Below are positions 31,701 to 43,568 of a stretch of 64,000 nucleotides of DNA, piece after piece; the first letter of the stretch is position 1, and the number at the start of each line of letters is the position of its first letter. The translations under genes and the position numbers were made by a program. Source of the stretch: Spirodela intermedia (taxonomy: Eukaryota; Streptophyta; Magnoliopsida; Alismatales; Araceae); the NCBI GenBank assembly GCA_902729315.2, contig LR746269.1, positions 9,274,231 to 9,338,230 on the forward strand, read 5' to 3'. The notes below the pieces were generated by a model. That model was not told where the DNA came from. It did not search any database and worked only from the letters and a program-made list of their open reading frames with translations.

Positions 31701-33520
31701 GACAATTTTTCTCCTATCATTTGTGGTATTCTGTCCATTTTTCTCTCCGCCAATGGCATTGATCTGCCTATCTTTATGAAAAATAAAAGAGAGAAGACAC
31801 TGTCAAGAGAGGGATAGTAAGAGAGATAAAGAGAGAGAGTAGAGAAGAATGAATAGGAGGAAGAAAGAACTCTTAAATTTGATGAATTACAAAGGCACTG
31901 GGTGTCTCTTTTTATAGGAGTCTTGGTGGGCCCCAAAGAAAAAATAGGCACCCTTCAGTGGATTGTCGGCTTTTGTGAGAAACGGTTAACAAGGAATCAG
32001 TTGACTGTTTCTCACAGACCAACATTTTCTTTGCAAGACCCAGTCCACAGAGTAACCATTTATCATGGAGGGTGTTAAGTCTTATTTACACACCTCAAAA
32101 CTAGGTGATCTATCGCATTGAGTTGGTCTCTACGCCATGTAAGATGACTCTTTGAAAATCCTTTTATGATAATTTATGAAAGAGTGAACAGAGTCCCATC
32201 AACCTCTTATGTGGCATTAACAATAGTTTTGTTCTCTAGTTTACTGATAGATCAGGCCCAATTGACGGAATGCCCATCATGAGAGGCAGATGTAAATGCA
32301 ATAGAGGGACAAGTCGTTGGTCAACTTGATGAAAACCCATTGCCTCCATTATTGGTCAACGAGGGGTACAGTCAAATCTTATTCACCTAGGCAATTATAC
32401 ATAGGAAGGGAATCAATAAGTGTTACAGCAAAAGTCAACTATGGACTTGCAGAACATTGCTCTCTTGATGTATATGACATGTAGGCAATGAGAAATGGAT
32501 CAACTCACAGTAAGAACATCGACAAGATTTATGTGGTTCTAAGGTTGGCCTCTTACATCTACGAGCGATGACGAAAATTTAACTAAATGGAATAAGAGCA
32601 CTAAATAACTCTGACCAAGAACCTAAGAAAAATCCTTGATCTTGGCCCTCAAATTACTCACCAAAAACCGAGAGAATAAATCTCAGATCTTGTCCCTCCA
32701 AACACTCACAAAACCCTAAAGATAGATCTCTCTTAGAACCTTTTCTAAGACCTCTTTGAACTTCTTCAAACCTATCGCTAATGGGATGATCAAAGGAGGA
32801 GGAAGGGTCATTTATTTATAGAGACTAAGGGGTTGACCTCAGGAAATGTACCATCATGCTATGAGATCAAGAAACAGGCCACGTGTGGGTCCTTTCGGTC
32901 AGTTGGACCATCTCCTTGTAAAATTAACATTCACTAATCTTTTGTTAGTCAAGTATTCAAAATCCGATATATGCAAAATTTATGTTCATTAATATTGCAT
33001 TAGAGGGTTCCGACGGGATAAGCTGGTCTCTCTCTGGCCCCACGTAGTGTTGAAAGATGGACCGATGGGCTCCGACTTAGGGTATTAGGATTCAAGGTTT
33101 CGTCTTTTCTGACTACAAGAGAGAACCAAGGACATGAGAGAATTATAGGCTGACAGAGACCTTAGAAGTCTCAAGGCAGACAGTGCTGAAAGAACAAAAT
33201 AAAAACACACTCAATAATAAATCTCTAAATATGTGATAAGACAATGCTCTGAACTTACTAAACAAGTGAGAACAAAGCGAGCTGTTAGGAAATAGTGCTT
33301 GGAACAGGATCTTAATGGACTTAGACTACCCTACCAGCATAGCAGAAACTTAAGAGTATAAGTACATCAAGTCTTTTGATATATAGATGATAATAAAAAT
33401 GAAGAATGGGCTATAATAATAAAGGACTTTGATTACTGTGGTCTAAAGAGGATAAACACACCTCACGACTAGTAAATCAATAAAGAAGAGAGTAATTACA
33501 AGGTTTGAGGAATATAATAT
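31701..33520. other. Repeat-like intergenic DNA between segments B and C
   Basis: No intact gene. Around 32500-32580 the sequence AAGATTTATGTGGTTCTAAG resembles a motif common in plant retrotransposon LTRs. Near 33090-33160 (CGTCTTTTCTGACTACAAG, then GCTGACAGAGACC) lies a fragment matching the 3' flank of segment D (about 42730-42790). The rest is unassigned. Confidence 0.4.
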
Positions 33521-33725
33521 AATAGAGATAGAGTTAATGAAGCAATAATACTAGCCACCAGTGGAGGAGAGAGAGAACAAAAGGAGGGAGATGAAGGAGA
33601 GAGAAAGGAGTTCTGCTTCTAATGACAAGATCTGAAGAATAGAATACAACGGATACAGAATTAATGAAACAGTACTACTAGCTACTAATAGAGGAGAGAG
33701 AGAAAAAAAGGAGGGAGATGATGTC
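33510..33725. repeat. Tandem duplication, ~125-bp period
   Basis: Two adjacent units each run from GAATA(T/G)AATA through a GAGTTAATGAA/GAATTAATGAA block to GGAGAGAGAGA...AAAGGAGGGAGATGA. Unit 2 starts near 33640. The ends are GA-rich and diverged. Confidence 0.7.
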
Positions 33726-34052
33726 ATAACTCCTGTTGCAGCCGTTGAAGAGTATTAGGTTTCTTGTGCCTTAGATTTGTTTGTTTCCTCTCATATTTCT
33801 CTCTCCTCGAGCTCCCTTTAAATATATGTTATAGAAAAGAGGCTGAACTATTTTCTGGACAGAAAACAGTAATAAGTGAAAGCCTAGTAGAAATGGACGT
33901 GGTCCACATGGGCCTTGCTGAATGAAGGATGACCAAGTCACCCTTACACGAGCTCTGATTTCCACCGAGAACAGCAAATAACGAGCAGTTCTGCTTCTGT
34001 GTACCTAAGAGAATCAGCCACTATTTATCTCTTACGACAGAGAGAGATTCAA

Positions 34053-34190
34053 AGAGGGAACCCTGGTGTACATCAAGCTTCTGATAATTCATCCACCTTG
34101 TTGAGCCCACATGGGATATTAATCATATCTCAACAGACCACCATGAAGAAGCACGCAGAAGAGGGAACCCTGGTGTACGTCAAGCTCCCC
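34053..34190. repeat. 27-bp direct repeat at the 3' end of copy C
   Basis: AGAGGGAACCCTGGTGTACA and its extension TCAAGCT occur at about 34053-34080 and again with one change at 34160-34187, 107 bases apart, just after the stop of the copy C gene. The copy nearer the gene corresponds to the position where D has a related GAAGAGAACC sequence. Confidence 0.75.
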
Positions 34191-34191
34191 T

Positions 34192-35112
34192 TCACGGGGT
34201 CTCCTTCTGCGTGGCTTTCCTGCACTCGTAGTAGAACGCCACGTCCATGGCTTGAGAGAACACGGCCAGAAGTAGCGAGGGTAAGAGGTTGGCGGTCATG
34301 ATGATCATCTGGTTCGTCTCGCTCCGGAGGAGGAGACTTATGGCCAGACAATACCCCATTAAGATGAGTATCCAGAGGAAGTAAACTCCCAGCCATAGTC
34401 TTATTCTTCCTTGGATGAGCTCCGCCGCCCTACCCAGGGCCGTCAGCCCGTAGCGCCCTTCCTCCGTCACCGAGACGACCACCCCTTGAGTCCAGACCAT
34501 TTGCAAGTACAGAAGGAGAGCAAGGCCCGGAACGATTGTGATAGCGGACGAGGCAAACGGCGGCAGATAATGGCCAAAGTGAAACAAGAAGGCAAACCGA
34601 AGTAGCAGCCAGAAGAAAATGTAACCAAAACTTAAAAAGTTAGAGTAGAGAAGAGTGGAAAATAAGCCCTTCCACGTCCTCGTGATCTTGTAAAGCAGAT
34701 CCTTAAAGGTCATCTTCTCCTTCTTGGCAGCCATGGCGAGTGCGTTGATCACCGCGGTCCAGTGGAACGACGAGAGCAGGAAAGACGGCAACATCATACC
34801 CACTTCCGCGGCGGCGAGCTCCCTGATATCCTCAATTATCCCGCGGAGAAGGGCAAGGAACTCTGAGCTCGAGGGATCCTCGGTCTTCATTGCGAAGAGC
34901 TTCTTGACCATGTCGACGATCAACGGCATAATGGTAATATAGTTGCCGAATAACAGGAGAGTGGAGGTGATAAGATAGATGAACAGGAGGGGGAACAGGA
35001 GTTTCCAGGCCCTCCCAAGGAGCTTTGCGACTCTGCACAGTATCTCCCAGGCATTCGAGGTTGGAGACAGGCCGCCGCCGGCGATCAGAGGCAAGCACTC
35101 CTCTTCACCCAT
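34192..35112 (-). CDS. Multi-pass membrane protein, subfamily II copy C
   Basis: Intronless gene for 306 residues starting MGEEECLPLIAGGGLSPTSN. Same pattern of about six hydrophobic segments. The signature has one change from A and B (VWTQGVVVSVTEEGRYGLTA), and the tail is AMDVAFYYECRKATQKETP. The frame is intact. The core promoter is poor: the minus strand reads CTTAAAAAGAAA where B has CTTATAAATAGG. It may be weakly expressed. Function unknown; membrane location is inferred. Confidence 0.85.
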   Translation of the reverse strand: MGEEECLPLIAGGGLSPTSNAWEILCRVAKLLGRAWKLLFPLLFIYLITSTLLLFGNYITIMPLIVDMVKKLFAMKTEDPSSSEFLALLRGIIEDIRELAAAEVGMMLPSFLLSSFHWTAVINALAMAAKKEKMTFKDLLYKITRTWKGLFSTLLYSNFLSFGYIFFWLLLRFAFLFHFGHYLPPFASSAITIVPGLALLLYLQMVWTQGVVVSVTEEGRYGLTALGRAAELIQGRIRLWLGVYFLWILILMGYCLAISLLLRSETNQMIIMTANLLPSLLLAVFSQAMDVAFYYECRKATQKETP

Positions 35113-36027
35113 GGCTCTGGGTGTGTTTCCTTACCTTCCGCTCAGTTGCAGAACAACCTGTCGCATTTTCTTTTTAAGCTCTTCCTAATTGGGGTCAGTC
35201 GTCGTGAGAAGTAGTCAACGGTGGCGTTCACCTTCATTATGGACGAGAACGACTCTCCACCTACCCGGACCTGACGTGCAGCCCAAGCCACAGAATGTGT
35301 TCTTCGGCTCTATCTTTCAAGACATCCTCCGTGTTGAACAAGGCAATCCTTCCCCCATCACGGGCTCTCCTTTTCCACGGCTGAATCGTCCGACGGCGAG
35401 GAGAAGACATGCGTGAAGATAAATGGGAGTCAGCAGATGTTGCGAGTAGTTTCTGGAAATAAAGAGGAAAAAATGTTGTCGAGCTCGCGGAAGGACAGGG
35501 TAAGGGAGGTTGCGACAGTGGAGGGTCCTCCGCGTGCTCCAATGCTTTCTGGCCCTGGACAGTAGTCGTGGAGGGACAGGAGGGAGGACGAGGGGACGCA
35601 GTCACGACCAACTCTCGCTTCGAAATACACTGTCCCAAAACGTAAAGTTTCAAACATAACTTCCGGAGTCCAGAAAGGAAACCGTCCGAGGGACGGTTTC
35701 AGCGACGCCGGGATCGACGGTTGACTTCCAGACTACCCCCCTCCGACTCGAGAGGGCGGTCTGCTTCACCTCTCAACTGCACCGTGTTTGGCTCTCCTGA
35801 TTCGTGAAGTCGGGAATGGGTTCTGGTCCTGGTCAGCAGCTCTCCAGAGAAAAAGGGCCTTGCAGGCCTTTCAGTCGCCGGCGACTTCTTCCTGGCCCTG
35901 TCGCAGAGACAAGTTCCAGAATATACTCTCTCCTCTTCGCCCGCAAGGCCAGTCTTATGGACCACCCGCCTTGCTCTTCAGAGGTGCTCGTCGGGCCTGC
36001 TCTCGGCCCAGCTGCTCTGGCAGAACG

Positions 36028-36028
<1 letters not shown>
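35113..36028. other. Promoter side of copy C and paralogous flank
   Basis: Related to the flanks of B and D (for example CTCTCCTCTTCGCCCGCAAG near 35927 against CTCTCCTCTCCACCCGCAAG near 44163). The minus frames at 35261-35965 are in this non-coding flank and are not shared by the other units. Confidence 0.5.

Positions 36029-36120
<92 letters not shown>
36029..36120 (+). repeat. Compound (TG)n(AG)n microsatellite
   Basis: About 28 TG units followed directly by about 17 GA units. It lies where segments B and D carry GA tracts only. Confidence 0.95.
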
Positions 36121-36122
<2 letters not shown>

Positions 36123-36299
36123 TTCCGAGCAGTATGTGAAAATAAAATAAAGATGGGGTTTTTCCTCATTTAATGCTCCCAAGAATTTTGACCCGTTTAT
36201 GTTCATAGGAAGTCATCATTGATTTACTCATCAAAAATTATTTTTCAACTATTCAAATAGGTGTTGGGAGCGTTCATATGTTTGGAGTCAATACAAGGA

Positions 36300-38790
36300 G
36301 TCCAAAATGGACTACAATGTTGTCCTAAATTTCTGGACTATGATGTGTCTAGAGAGATGATTAATGACGACATAAATTTCAAATGTTTCAATCTTTGGGA
36401 GTTAATATGTAGCCCTGTCTCGATATAATTTGTGAAGAAATCTTGGGTTCTTGCTCAATTGTCTCAAAGAGGGATGTATTTTTTGACCTTTATTAATGGT
36501 TCCTCAAGAAATGTCCCATATATATTCTGAATAAAAAGAGTGAAGTGTTTACCTATTTCAAGTACTGGGAGATATTTATTAAAAGGTAAACTAATAACAA
36601 AATCGAGCATCTTAGTATGTGAGAGTGATATGAAATTATTTGCAAAAGAATTTCGTAAGTCATACAATAAGAAAGTCATTATTTGACATCACATTATGAA
36701 ATGGATACTGCAATAAAATAATGTTACATAATAGAGGAACAAGTGCCATCTTAAAATGAGGAGTATGGCATCTTAAGTAAGTCTATCAAAGGCATTTTGT
36801 CTAGAAGTTATCAACACTGCTTACTACTATGGGAATTGATATCTATCCACAACCATAGTGAAAACTCAAGAGGAGATATAGTCTAGTTGTCTCATGAATA
36901 ATTCTCACCTTAAAGGTTTTAGTTGTCTTGCATATGTTTATGCCACAAATGAAAAATTAGAGCAAAAAATAACAAAATAATATTTTCATAGGATACGTAT
37001 AAATATAGGGTATGAAGATATATCATTCATGGTGTACCAATCATCAGACACTCAAGTTTATGTTTAGAATACATGTGACCTTCAATGATTTTATGATACC
37101 TCAAGTGTGAGAAAATTAATGAAAAAATATATAGAACAAGTTGGTAGCAAATTAGGAAAGTAAGAAGTGAAGCTTTCAATAGAAACTACAATAAAATATG
37201 TGAGTAAAAATCTCAATATGATAGATGATGTGATAAAGAATGGTAAAACACAACAACATGACCTTCAAAGACAATCCACATTAATAGATAGGCAGAAGTG
37301 TGCTTGTGATAACATTAGATTTTGATTTTTCTATGGCATATTAAGTTGAGTTAGAGAAAATTGTAGTTTTGTAGAGAAGTCATCATATTAGACAAATTCT
37401 CTAAAAAATAGTTGTCTATGATAGAGGAGACTAAATCTCTTTAGAAGCACGTGACATAGAAGATAGCGAAATTATAATTTGATTAGAAGATTTTTTAGTC
37501 CAATTGGGTCATTAAGAAAGAAATAATCTTTTTAGGGGAAATACTACATGACTGAAAATAATTTCACACACTAGAAGATTATTGACTTCAATGAGTTAGC
37601 TTCTAATATTGTAACATATACCAAAAGATTATTTGTGAGTTACATGTCATTGTTGATTTATTTTGTTTAGAAATAGAGCTACTTAGATGTGAATCCATTG
37701 CTTTTACATGATGACCTTGAGAAAAAATTTTACACACACTGATCATAGGGTTTGAAACTTCCTAACAAGTAAGATCATGTAGGCCTATTAAAAAATTATT
37801 TATATGACTGAAAATAATCCTCAAGATAGTGGTACAAAAGATTTTATACATCTATGTTCATAAATTATCTAGAAATGATTATGATGGTTGGGTGGGTTTA
37901 GTATAGAGCTTGTTGATGATTTATTTATTTATTTATTTTTATATAGATAACATGTTAATAGCTACCAACATGTCAGAAATCAATCAATTAAAACTTGAAT
38001 TGAGTGATGAATTCAAAATAAAAAATCTTAGAACAACAAGGTCTTCAAGAATGAAGATTCACACATATTGTAACTTTGAAAAGATTTTGTCACAAATATA
38101 TGGAGAAGGTACTCAAGTGACTTGACATGAAAGATTTTAATGCGATAAATTCTAGAGAGGAGTCCATTTCAAATTGTTTGTTGAAGATTAACCAAATTTA
38201 GAGAGAAAGATAGAATAAACAATGAATGCTCTATATGTAAGTAGAAATTATATTTTCGTATATTATGGTATACTTGACCTGATTTCTTCCATATTAGTAG
38301 TGTGGTTAGCAATCACATGAGAAATCCTATGAAGGTTCACTTGAAGGCTATAAATTAGATACTATGTTACCTCATATCTACTTCAGATATGAGCATGATA
38401 TTCTACAAAATAAATATCAATCTCAATCAATTAGTTGGTTACATTGATTTTGATTATAGTGATGATAAAGATAATAGGATATTACTAACATACTATGTCT
38501 GTATTTTCTCCAATTGTGCTATGACTCAGAAGGTTGTTTTGCAGTGCATTCTACATTTGTCAATGACATAGCCAAAATAAATGACAATGAAAGGAGTTAG
38601 ATAGTGTTTTGTAACTAAAAGGCTAGGTTAGCAATCTAGGTCAAGTATAGGAAATGATTATAATGTAGCATGATAACAAGAGTTTCATACATCTAACTAT
38701 AAAGCATTATGATGTAACATACTATGTCAAGCATCATTTTTTTCATGATGTCATTTTGCAAGAGATAATTACTGTAAAATAGGCTTATAT
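36300..38790 (+). mobile_element. Decayed Ty1/copia retrotransposon (integrase, RT and RNase H parts)
   Basis: Plus-strand fragments, broken by many stops and shifts, follow the copia order. Near 36490 a stretch reads FLTFINGSSRNVPYIF, like the integrase TFIDDYSRK region. Near 37700 comes LLLHDDLEKKFYT, like the RT FLHGDLEEEIYM, then LKNYLYD and WYKRFYTSMF. At about 37930-38070 is FYIDNMLIATNMSEINQLKL, like YVDDMLIA-xNMSEI. Near 38430-38560 is QLVGYIDFDYSDDKDNR, the RNase H-like region. Near 38680-38760 is KHYDVTYYVKHHFFHDV, like the final KHIDVKYHFIRD block. LTRs were not found. It is a fossil and not expected to be active. Confidence 0.85.
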
Positions 38791-40399
38791 GTTGCACAGC
38801 CAATGGATACACTTACAAAGTATATCCCTTCATAGAAGTTCAAGCATTACTTTTTTCTTGGCCACCTTAAAATCCATGTGAAAATTGCTTCAACAAGGTT
38901 ATTAACAATTATGAAGGTTGTGGTAGAGTTTGACATGGATGCAATTTTAGAAAATGAGCCAAGTAGAAAACATGATTATTATGTTTGTAATTGACTTTGA
39001 AGATGTATTATGAGAGGTGAATTGATTTTTAAATTTTAGTGGTGTTTAGGAACTTTTTAATTTTCATAGATCTACCAGAAGTTTATGGGTCAACACAGTT
39101 TTCAGGTGGGTTGACACACTTGAGTTCTATGCCAAAACAAAGGTTTCAGTTTCTGAACAAAACACAAATTTTTTATAACAGTTCAGCCACCCTTAGTCTG
39201 CATCCACTTTTTAAGGATATGAACCCTTGGTTACACTATTCTCTTCCAAAGAGTACAATTTATTTCTTGGGGTCTATACACAAACAAAATTTCTCACGAT
39301 CTATCTCCTGACACAAGACATCAAGGCCCTAGTTAGCCTTCAATTACATGTTACTAACACTCCCCTTGGTGCTTTCACTTATATGAGTAGGAATGAGGAA
39401 CATTACATCATTTTAAAATGATTAAATGAAGTAGAGGAATAATTTTTGAATGTAGGATACTTATTCCATTGCTTTCTCTTAGGATTTTTTTTGCAAGACA
39501 ATGAGCAATTTTTTGGTGTCATATAGTTTTTTTTTGAAAGCTTGTTCATGAGGATACTTGTAGAGCTCTAAGACTTGATTGTTGGAGTTCAAATGAGAAA
39601 GTTATACTCGGTTAAAAGTTTTTTCATGCCATTACATGGGTCAATCCGCTTTCAGGCTTTGTAAGATTGCCTTGACTAGACTGTTAGAGTTGCCTTTCGA
39701 CAATTCAGCTCTGTCCTTGTATCAGTCAATGCCCTCTGACGTGCTACTTTTTTTACGTGTCAGGAGATGCCATCTTTGTGATAGATGCCTGCCATGTGTC
39801 AATTTGACTATTGCCTTTGTCAAATTCTTCCTACTTAAGGTTTTTCTGAGTTGTCACTTTATTTGCGGCATTTTATGACTGTTAGGCACTGTTTAGCCAT
39901 GTGTCGGCTGTCATTCGCATGCTGACTGACTTATCCACGTTTCATTTTTAAGGTTTAATTCTACCAAGTGCCATGTGACAAACTGGTTGCCACGTGTCAC
40001 TTCACTTTAAAATTTTCTATGCTGACTATGTTTAGTGACTGCCAAGTTTCACGTTGAATCTTTTCTCATTGCCACACGTGTTGAACTTGGTTTTGATTTT
40101 GCCCTTTGTCTAACGATGGGTTGACACACTTCATAGTGGGTCTACACATCTCAAAAGATGGTCAACATTGGTCGACACACTCTATGTATTTTATTAAAGT
40201 CTTCTTGTTTTGACGTCATTTGACTTTCGATTGATCTGATTTCATTCGGAGACAATTATTGTCATCTAATAGCTTTAATTTTCACATAAAAAATACAAGA
40301 TTGAACCTTTAGTTCTCATTTATGAAGTTAATATAATTTATGTAATCTTTCGTTTAAACATAATTTCAGTTTCTTTATACAACATCAAAAGCATTATCT
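38791..40399. other. Intergenic repeat-like DNA
   Basis: No gene recognised. Between 39780 and 40090 a TGCCA(C/T)GTGTCA-like motif recurs about five times with variation, and GGTTGACACACTT recurs (39110, 40120). This looks like old LTR or satellite-like sequence. Confidence 0.4.
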
Positions 40400-41330
40400 C
40401 AACAGTAATAAACTTCCACTAACTGTTCCCATGAAACGGATCCAGCACCTCTATTGGGTCGTGGCAACTTTTCCCACCCGTGGGGCGTCTGAGAGGCAAA
40501 TATAAAAGGAGGCCTCTGTCATTTGCAGAACTCTGAGAGTGAAGACAAAGAGAGAAATAGAGGTGGATGGGAGAGGATGATTGTGGGGGTTTTAGAGCAG
40601 GGCATCGCTTCCTGTCTTGCTGACTGAGGATGGAGTTGCTTGCACTATTGCTAAAGAAGCAGAGGCACCGCCAATGCAACCACCTACCTTGCTGGGAGAG
40701 AAGGAGAGACTCAGACACCTACCTTGTTGGCTGAAGGAAGAAGTGCTAGATCACAGAAGTTCATCTAGAACAGAAAGCGGAATTGAGTCACCAATGAAAG
40801 TGGTCCTTTGACCTAGTTCTTCCTTCTCTCAGTGGTGTAGTGCAACTGTTGTGAGACAGTTGACGTAGGTGGATTCATCCGAACAACGTTAGATCTTTCA
40901 TCTTCTTCTCCTGAGTTTTCATTTCTGCTGTACCAGGAGGGGACGCTCGTCTTCATAACACCCATATCTAAAGGCGCATGATGCAAGACGGGGGACCCAA
41001 TCTAGATTCAGCCGGCACACTAAAGGACTAAAGCTCGACCCAGACAGCTTTGGGCCCAGAGGGCAACCGGAGATCCCCGACGCCAACACATTCGCCCGGA
41101 AGTTGAAGATTTCATTTATTATCAACATGTTCTTCCTTAGTTAAGCTTTCCATTATTTTACTTACTTTGTTTTTCTTTGTAAGGTCTTTAAAAGGCCCGT
41201 CTCGTCGTCATTAGACAGACAATTAGTGATTGAGATTCATTTACCTTTGCGGAAGCTCCGCCGTCTGCTGTTGGTCGTGAGACCCCATCCCCCCGGTTAG
41301 AGTTGGCCGTGAGGACCCCGTGATCACGGT
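40400..41330. mobile_element. LTR-like segment
   Basis: A TATA box (AATATAAAAGGAGG near 40499) is followed by a purine-rich leader. A second transcript-end-like part (TCTTTAAAAGGCCCGTCTCG near 41186, CAGACAATTAGTGATTGAG near 41217) has the look of plant LTR retrotransposon R/U5 sequence. No second LTR or coding part was found in the window. Short frames here (such as plus 40617-40811) are unsupported. Confidence 0.35.
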
Positions 41331-42365
41331 TGGAGTGTTATCGCTGTCGCCATCATCCTCCACCCCCACCGTCCGTCATCGTTGCCGCCGGCCCATCTTC
41401 CGTCCGCCCCCACATTCGTCTTCTCCCGCCGTCGCCACCACTCAGCCATCCACCCGCCTCCACTGTCACCGTCTTATTCCGCCGCCGCCGTTGCCACCGT
41501 CTCCTTCTGGCGCCGCCGTTCCACCGTTCTCCGCCGCCTACACCTCCGTCTTTCGCCACTACCGCCTTCCGGCAACCTTCTCTATCGCCCTCTCTCACTC
41601 TCTCTGCCACCTTCGTTTCACCCGTCCCCGCCACCTACGTCTCAGATCACCGAGTCAGCCGTCCGGTCCAGCACTCACGGGACGCTTAGGGCATAAAAAC
41701 CGGCGAGCCACTGTTGGGCCTCCTACCCACGGACCCATTATCGGGGTTGTTCCCGTCACGCCACCGGGTAACTTCTGGGTCGGATCCGAACCCGCCGAGA
41801 AGCTATGATGATTCCGATCTGTAGCCGACCAACAACCAGCCCCCGTTTGCCCAACGTCCAACGGCCTCTGGGGAAGTCAATAGTCAACTATTTAATTCGG
41901 TCAATGATCCAAGGTCAACGATTGACACTCGCTGACCTGATCTCTCTGGTGACTTCTTTCCTCGATTAGTTCTGTCATTTCTGAGTGATTTTTATGATAG
42001 CCATTGTTCCCATACATGATTTTGAGCTAGATTCGAATTTCTCCTTCTATTTATAACAGTGTTTGTGATTTTTAAATCATTTATTTGATCTCTTTTAACA
42101 TCTCATTTTCATGTCCCTTGTGATGAGGTCCACGCCTCATCATCCACACCACGTAGGCAATGAAGTTGACCGTCACCACGTGGCCACCCCCTAGAGCTGA
42201 GCCAGCTGGAAGTAGAGGTGATTCCGGAAGAGTCTTGGAGTCTATAAGACTCGGAATGATCCAAGCTTGAAGGAGGCAAGGAAGAGTCTTGGAGTCTGAC
42301 CCGATGTAGGGGTCGTATGGTAGAGTTTGACCCACTCCACTCGAAGGGTCGTTATCCCCCCGCCC
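41330..42365. other. GC-rich low-complexity stretch and spacer
   Basis: From 41330 to 41690 a CCG/CCA-rich sequence is open in several frames on both strands with Pro/Ser/Arg-rich translations, which indicates composition bias and not a gene. From 41690 to 42365 no gene was seen. AAGAGTCTTGGAGTCT occurs twice, near 42230 and 42283. Confidence 0.5.
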
Positions 42366-42561
42366 CATCCTCGTCTTCTAGCATCTCCCCCTTTTATCGT
42401 GGAGTCCTGGTTCTCTCTCTCTCTCTCTCTCTCTCGCTTGTATCGTCCGATCGTCCTCAGTTGAATCATCATTTCCCAACAGTCCGGAGAACAGTAACCG
42501 ATACAGCGGGTTGCTGGCTGACCTCCTCCTCGTCTTCTAGCATCTCCCCGGAGTCCTTCTG

Positions 42562-42604
<43 letters not shown>

Positions 42605-42660
42605 TCGTCCGATCGTCCTCAGTTGAATCATCATTTCCCAATAGTCCAGAGACGGATATT
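42366..42660. repeat. Tandem duplication of ~159 bp with internal CT tract
   Basis: TCGTCTTCTAGCATCTCCCC occurs at 42371 and 42530. Each is followed by a CT microsatellite and then GTATCGTCCGATCGTCCTCA and GTTGAATCATCATTTCCCA. The second copy has the longer CT tract. Confidence 0.85.
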
Positions 42661-42773
42661 GTTATTCGAACTATCAGGTTTTCGTTTCCACCATCTAACT
42701 GAGTACCCGGGGCCCTATCAGAAACCTGCCCTCTTTTCTGATCACAGAAGAGAACCGTGGACAGAGAGGAGGT

Positions 42774-43568
42774 TTACAAGCTGACGGAGACGAGAACCGT
42801 CTCCGTTGCTTTTCTGCACTCGCAGTAGAACGCCATGTCAATGGCTACAAATAACACGCCCACAAGTACCGAGGGTAAGATGCTGCTGCCCACGATGATA
42901 CACTCGTTCGTCAGCCCGTACCGTCCTCCCTCCCTTCGAGACCTGTCAATCTACAAGTAAAGAAGGAGAACAAGGCCCAAGAAGATTATGGTTGCGGCGG
43001 AGAGGGCAAACGACAGAAGAGAACGGCCGAAGCTCAAGATGACAATAGACAGAAGTAGCAGCCAAAGGATCATCTAAGCGAAGGCCAAGAGGTTGACATA
43101 GAGAAGAGCGGCAACAAGGCCCTTGCACATCCACGTGATCTTGTAAAACAGCTCTTTGAAGGTTACCTTTTCCGCCTTGGAAGCCATGGCGAGCGCGTTG
43201 ATCACCGCCGTCACAGTGAACGACGAGAGCAGGAAAGACGCCAACATCATACCCACTCCCACGGCGGCGAACTCTATGAGATCCTCAATCAGCTGGGGAA
43301 GAAGGGCCAGGCACTCTAGGTTCGAAGGACCCTTGGTCTTCATGGCGAAGAGCGTCCTGACCATGTCGACGATCCACGGTAGGTATGGTGGCAACATAGG
43401 TGGCAAGGAACAGGAAAACGGAGGGGATAAGATAGAGAACAAGACGGGGAGAACGAGCTTCCAGGCCCACACGAGGAGCCTTGAGGCTCCCCGTCGTATC
43501 ACCAAGCCGTTCGAGGGCGGAGGCCGGCCGCCGACGGCGATCAGAGGCAAGAACTCCTCTCCCCCCAT
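42774..43568 (-). pseudogene. Subfamily II copy D, broken membrane-protein gene
   Basis: Begins MGGEEFLPLIAVGGRPPPSN and follows copies A-C for 164 codons, then meets TAG at the Tyr codon of the conserved AY(L/E)TIW block. Homology continues past it (WLLLL...). A second TAG lies near 42957, and the whole WSQGVVVS...RAAELVQ block is gone by deletion. The end is still recognisable as DMAFYCECRKATETV. A pair of compensating indels near residues 44-66 replaces the usual IYLIPSSLLLFG reading with another frame. It retains a good TATA box (CTTATAAAAAGG, about 43631-43642), so it could still be transcribed. Clearly non-functional as a full protein. Confidence 0.9.

Noticed and set aside
35955-36206. 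Frames made of Thr-His, Cys-Val or Ser-Leu repeats
   Set aside because: Translations of the TG/GA microsatellite.
41320-41808. Overlapping Pro/Ser/Arg-rich frames of 93-162 residues on both strands
   Set aside because: GC-rich low-complexity DNA is open in several frames at once and shows no domain or start context.
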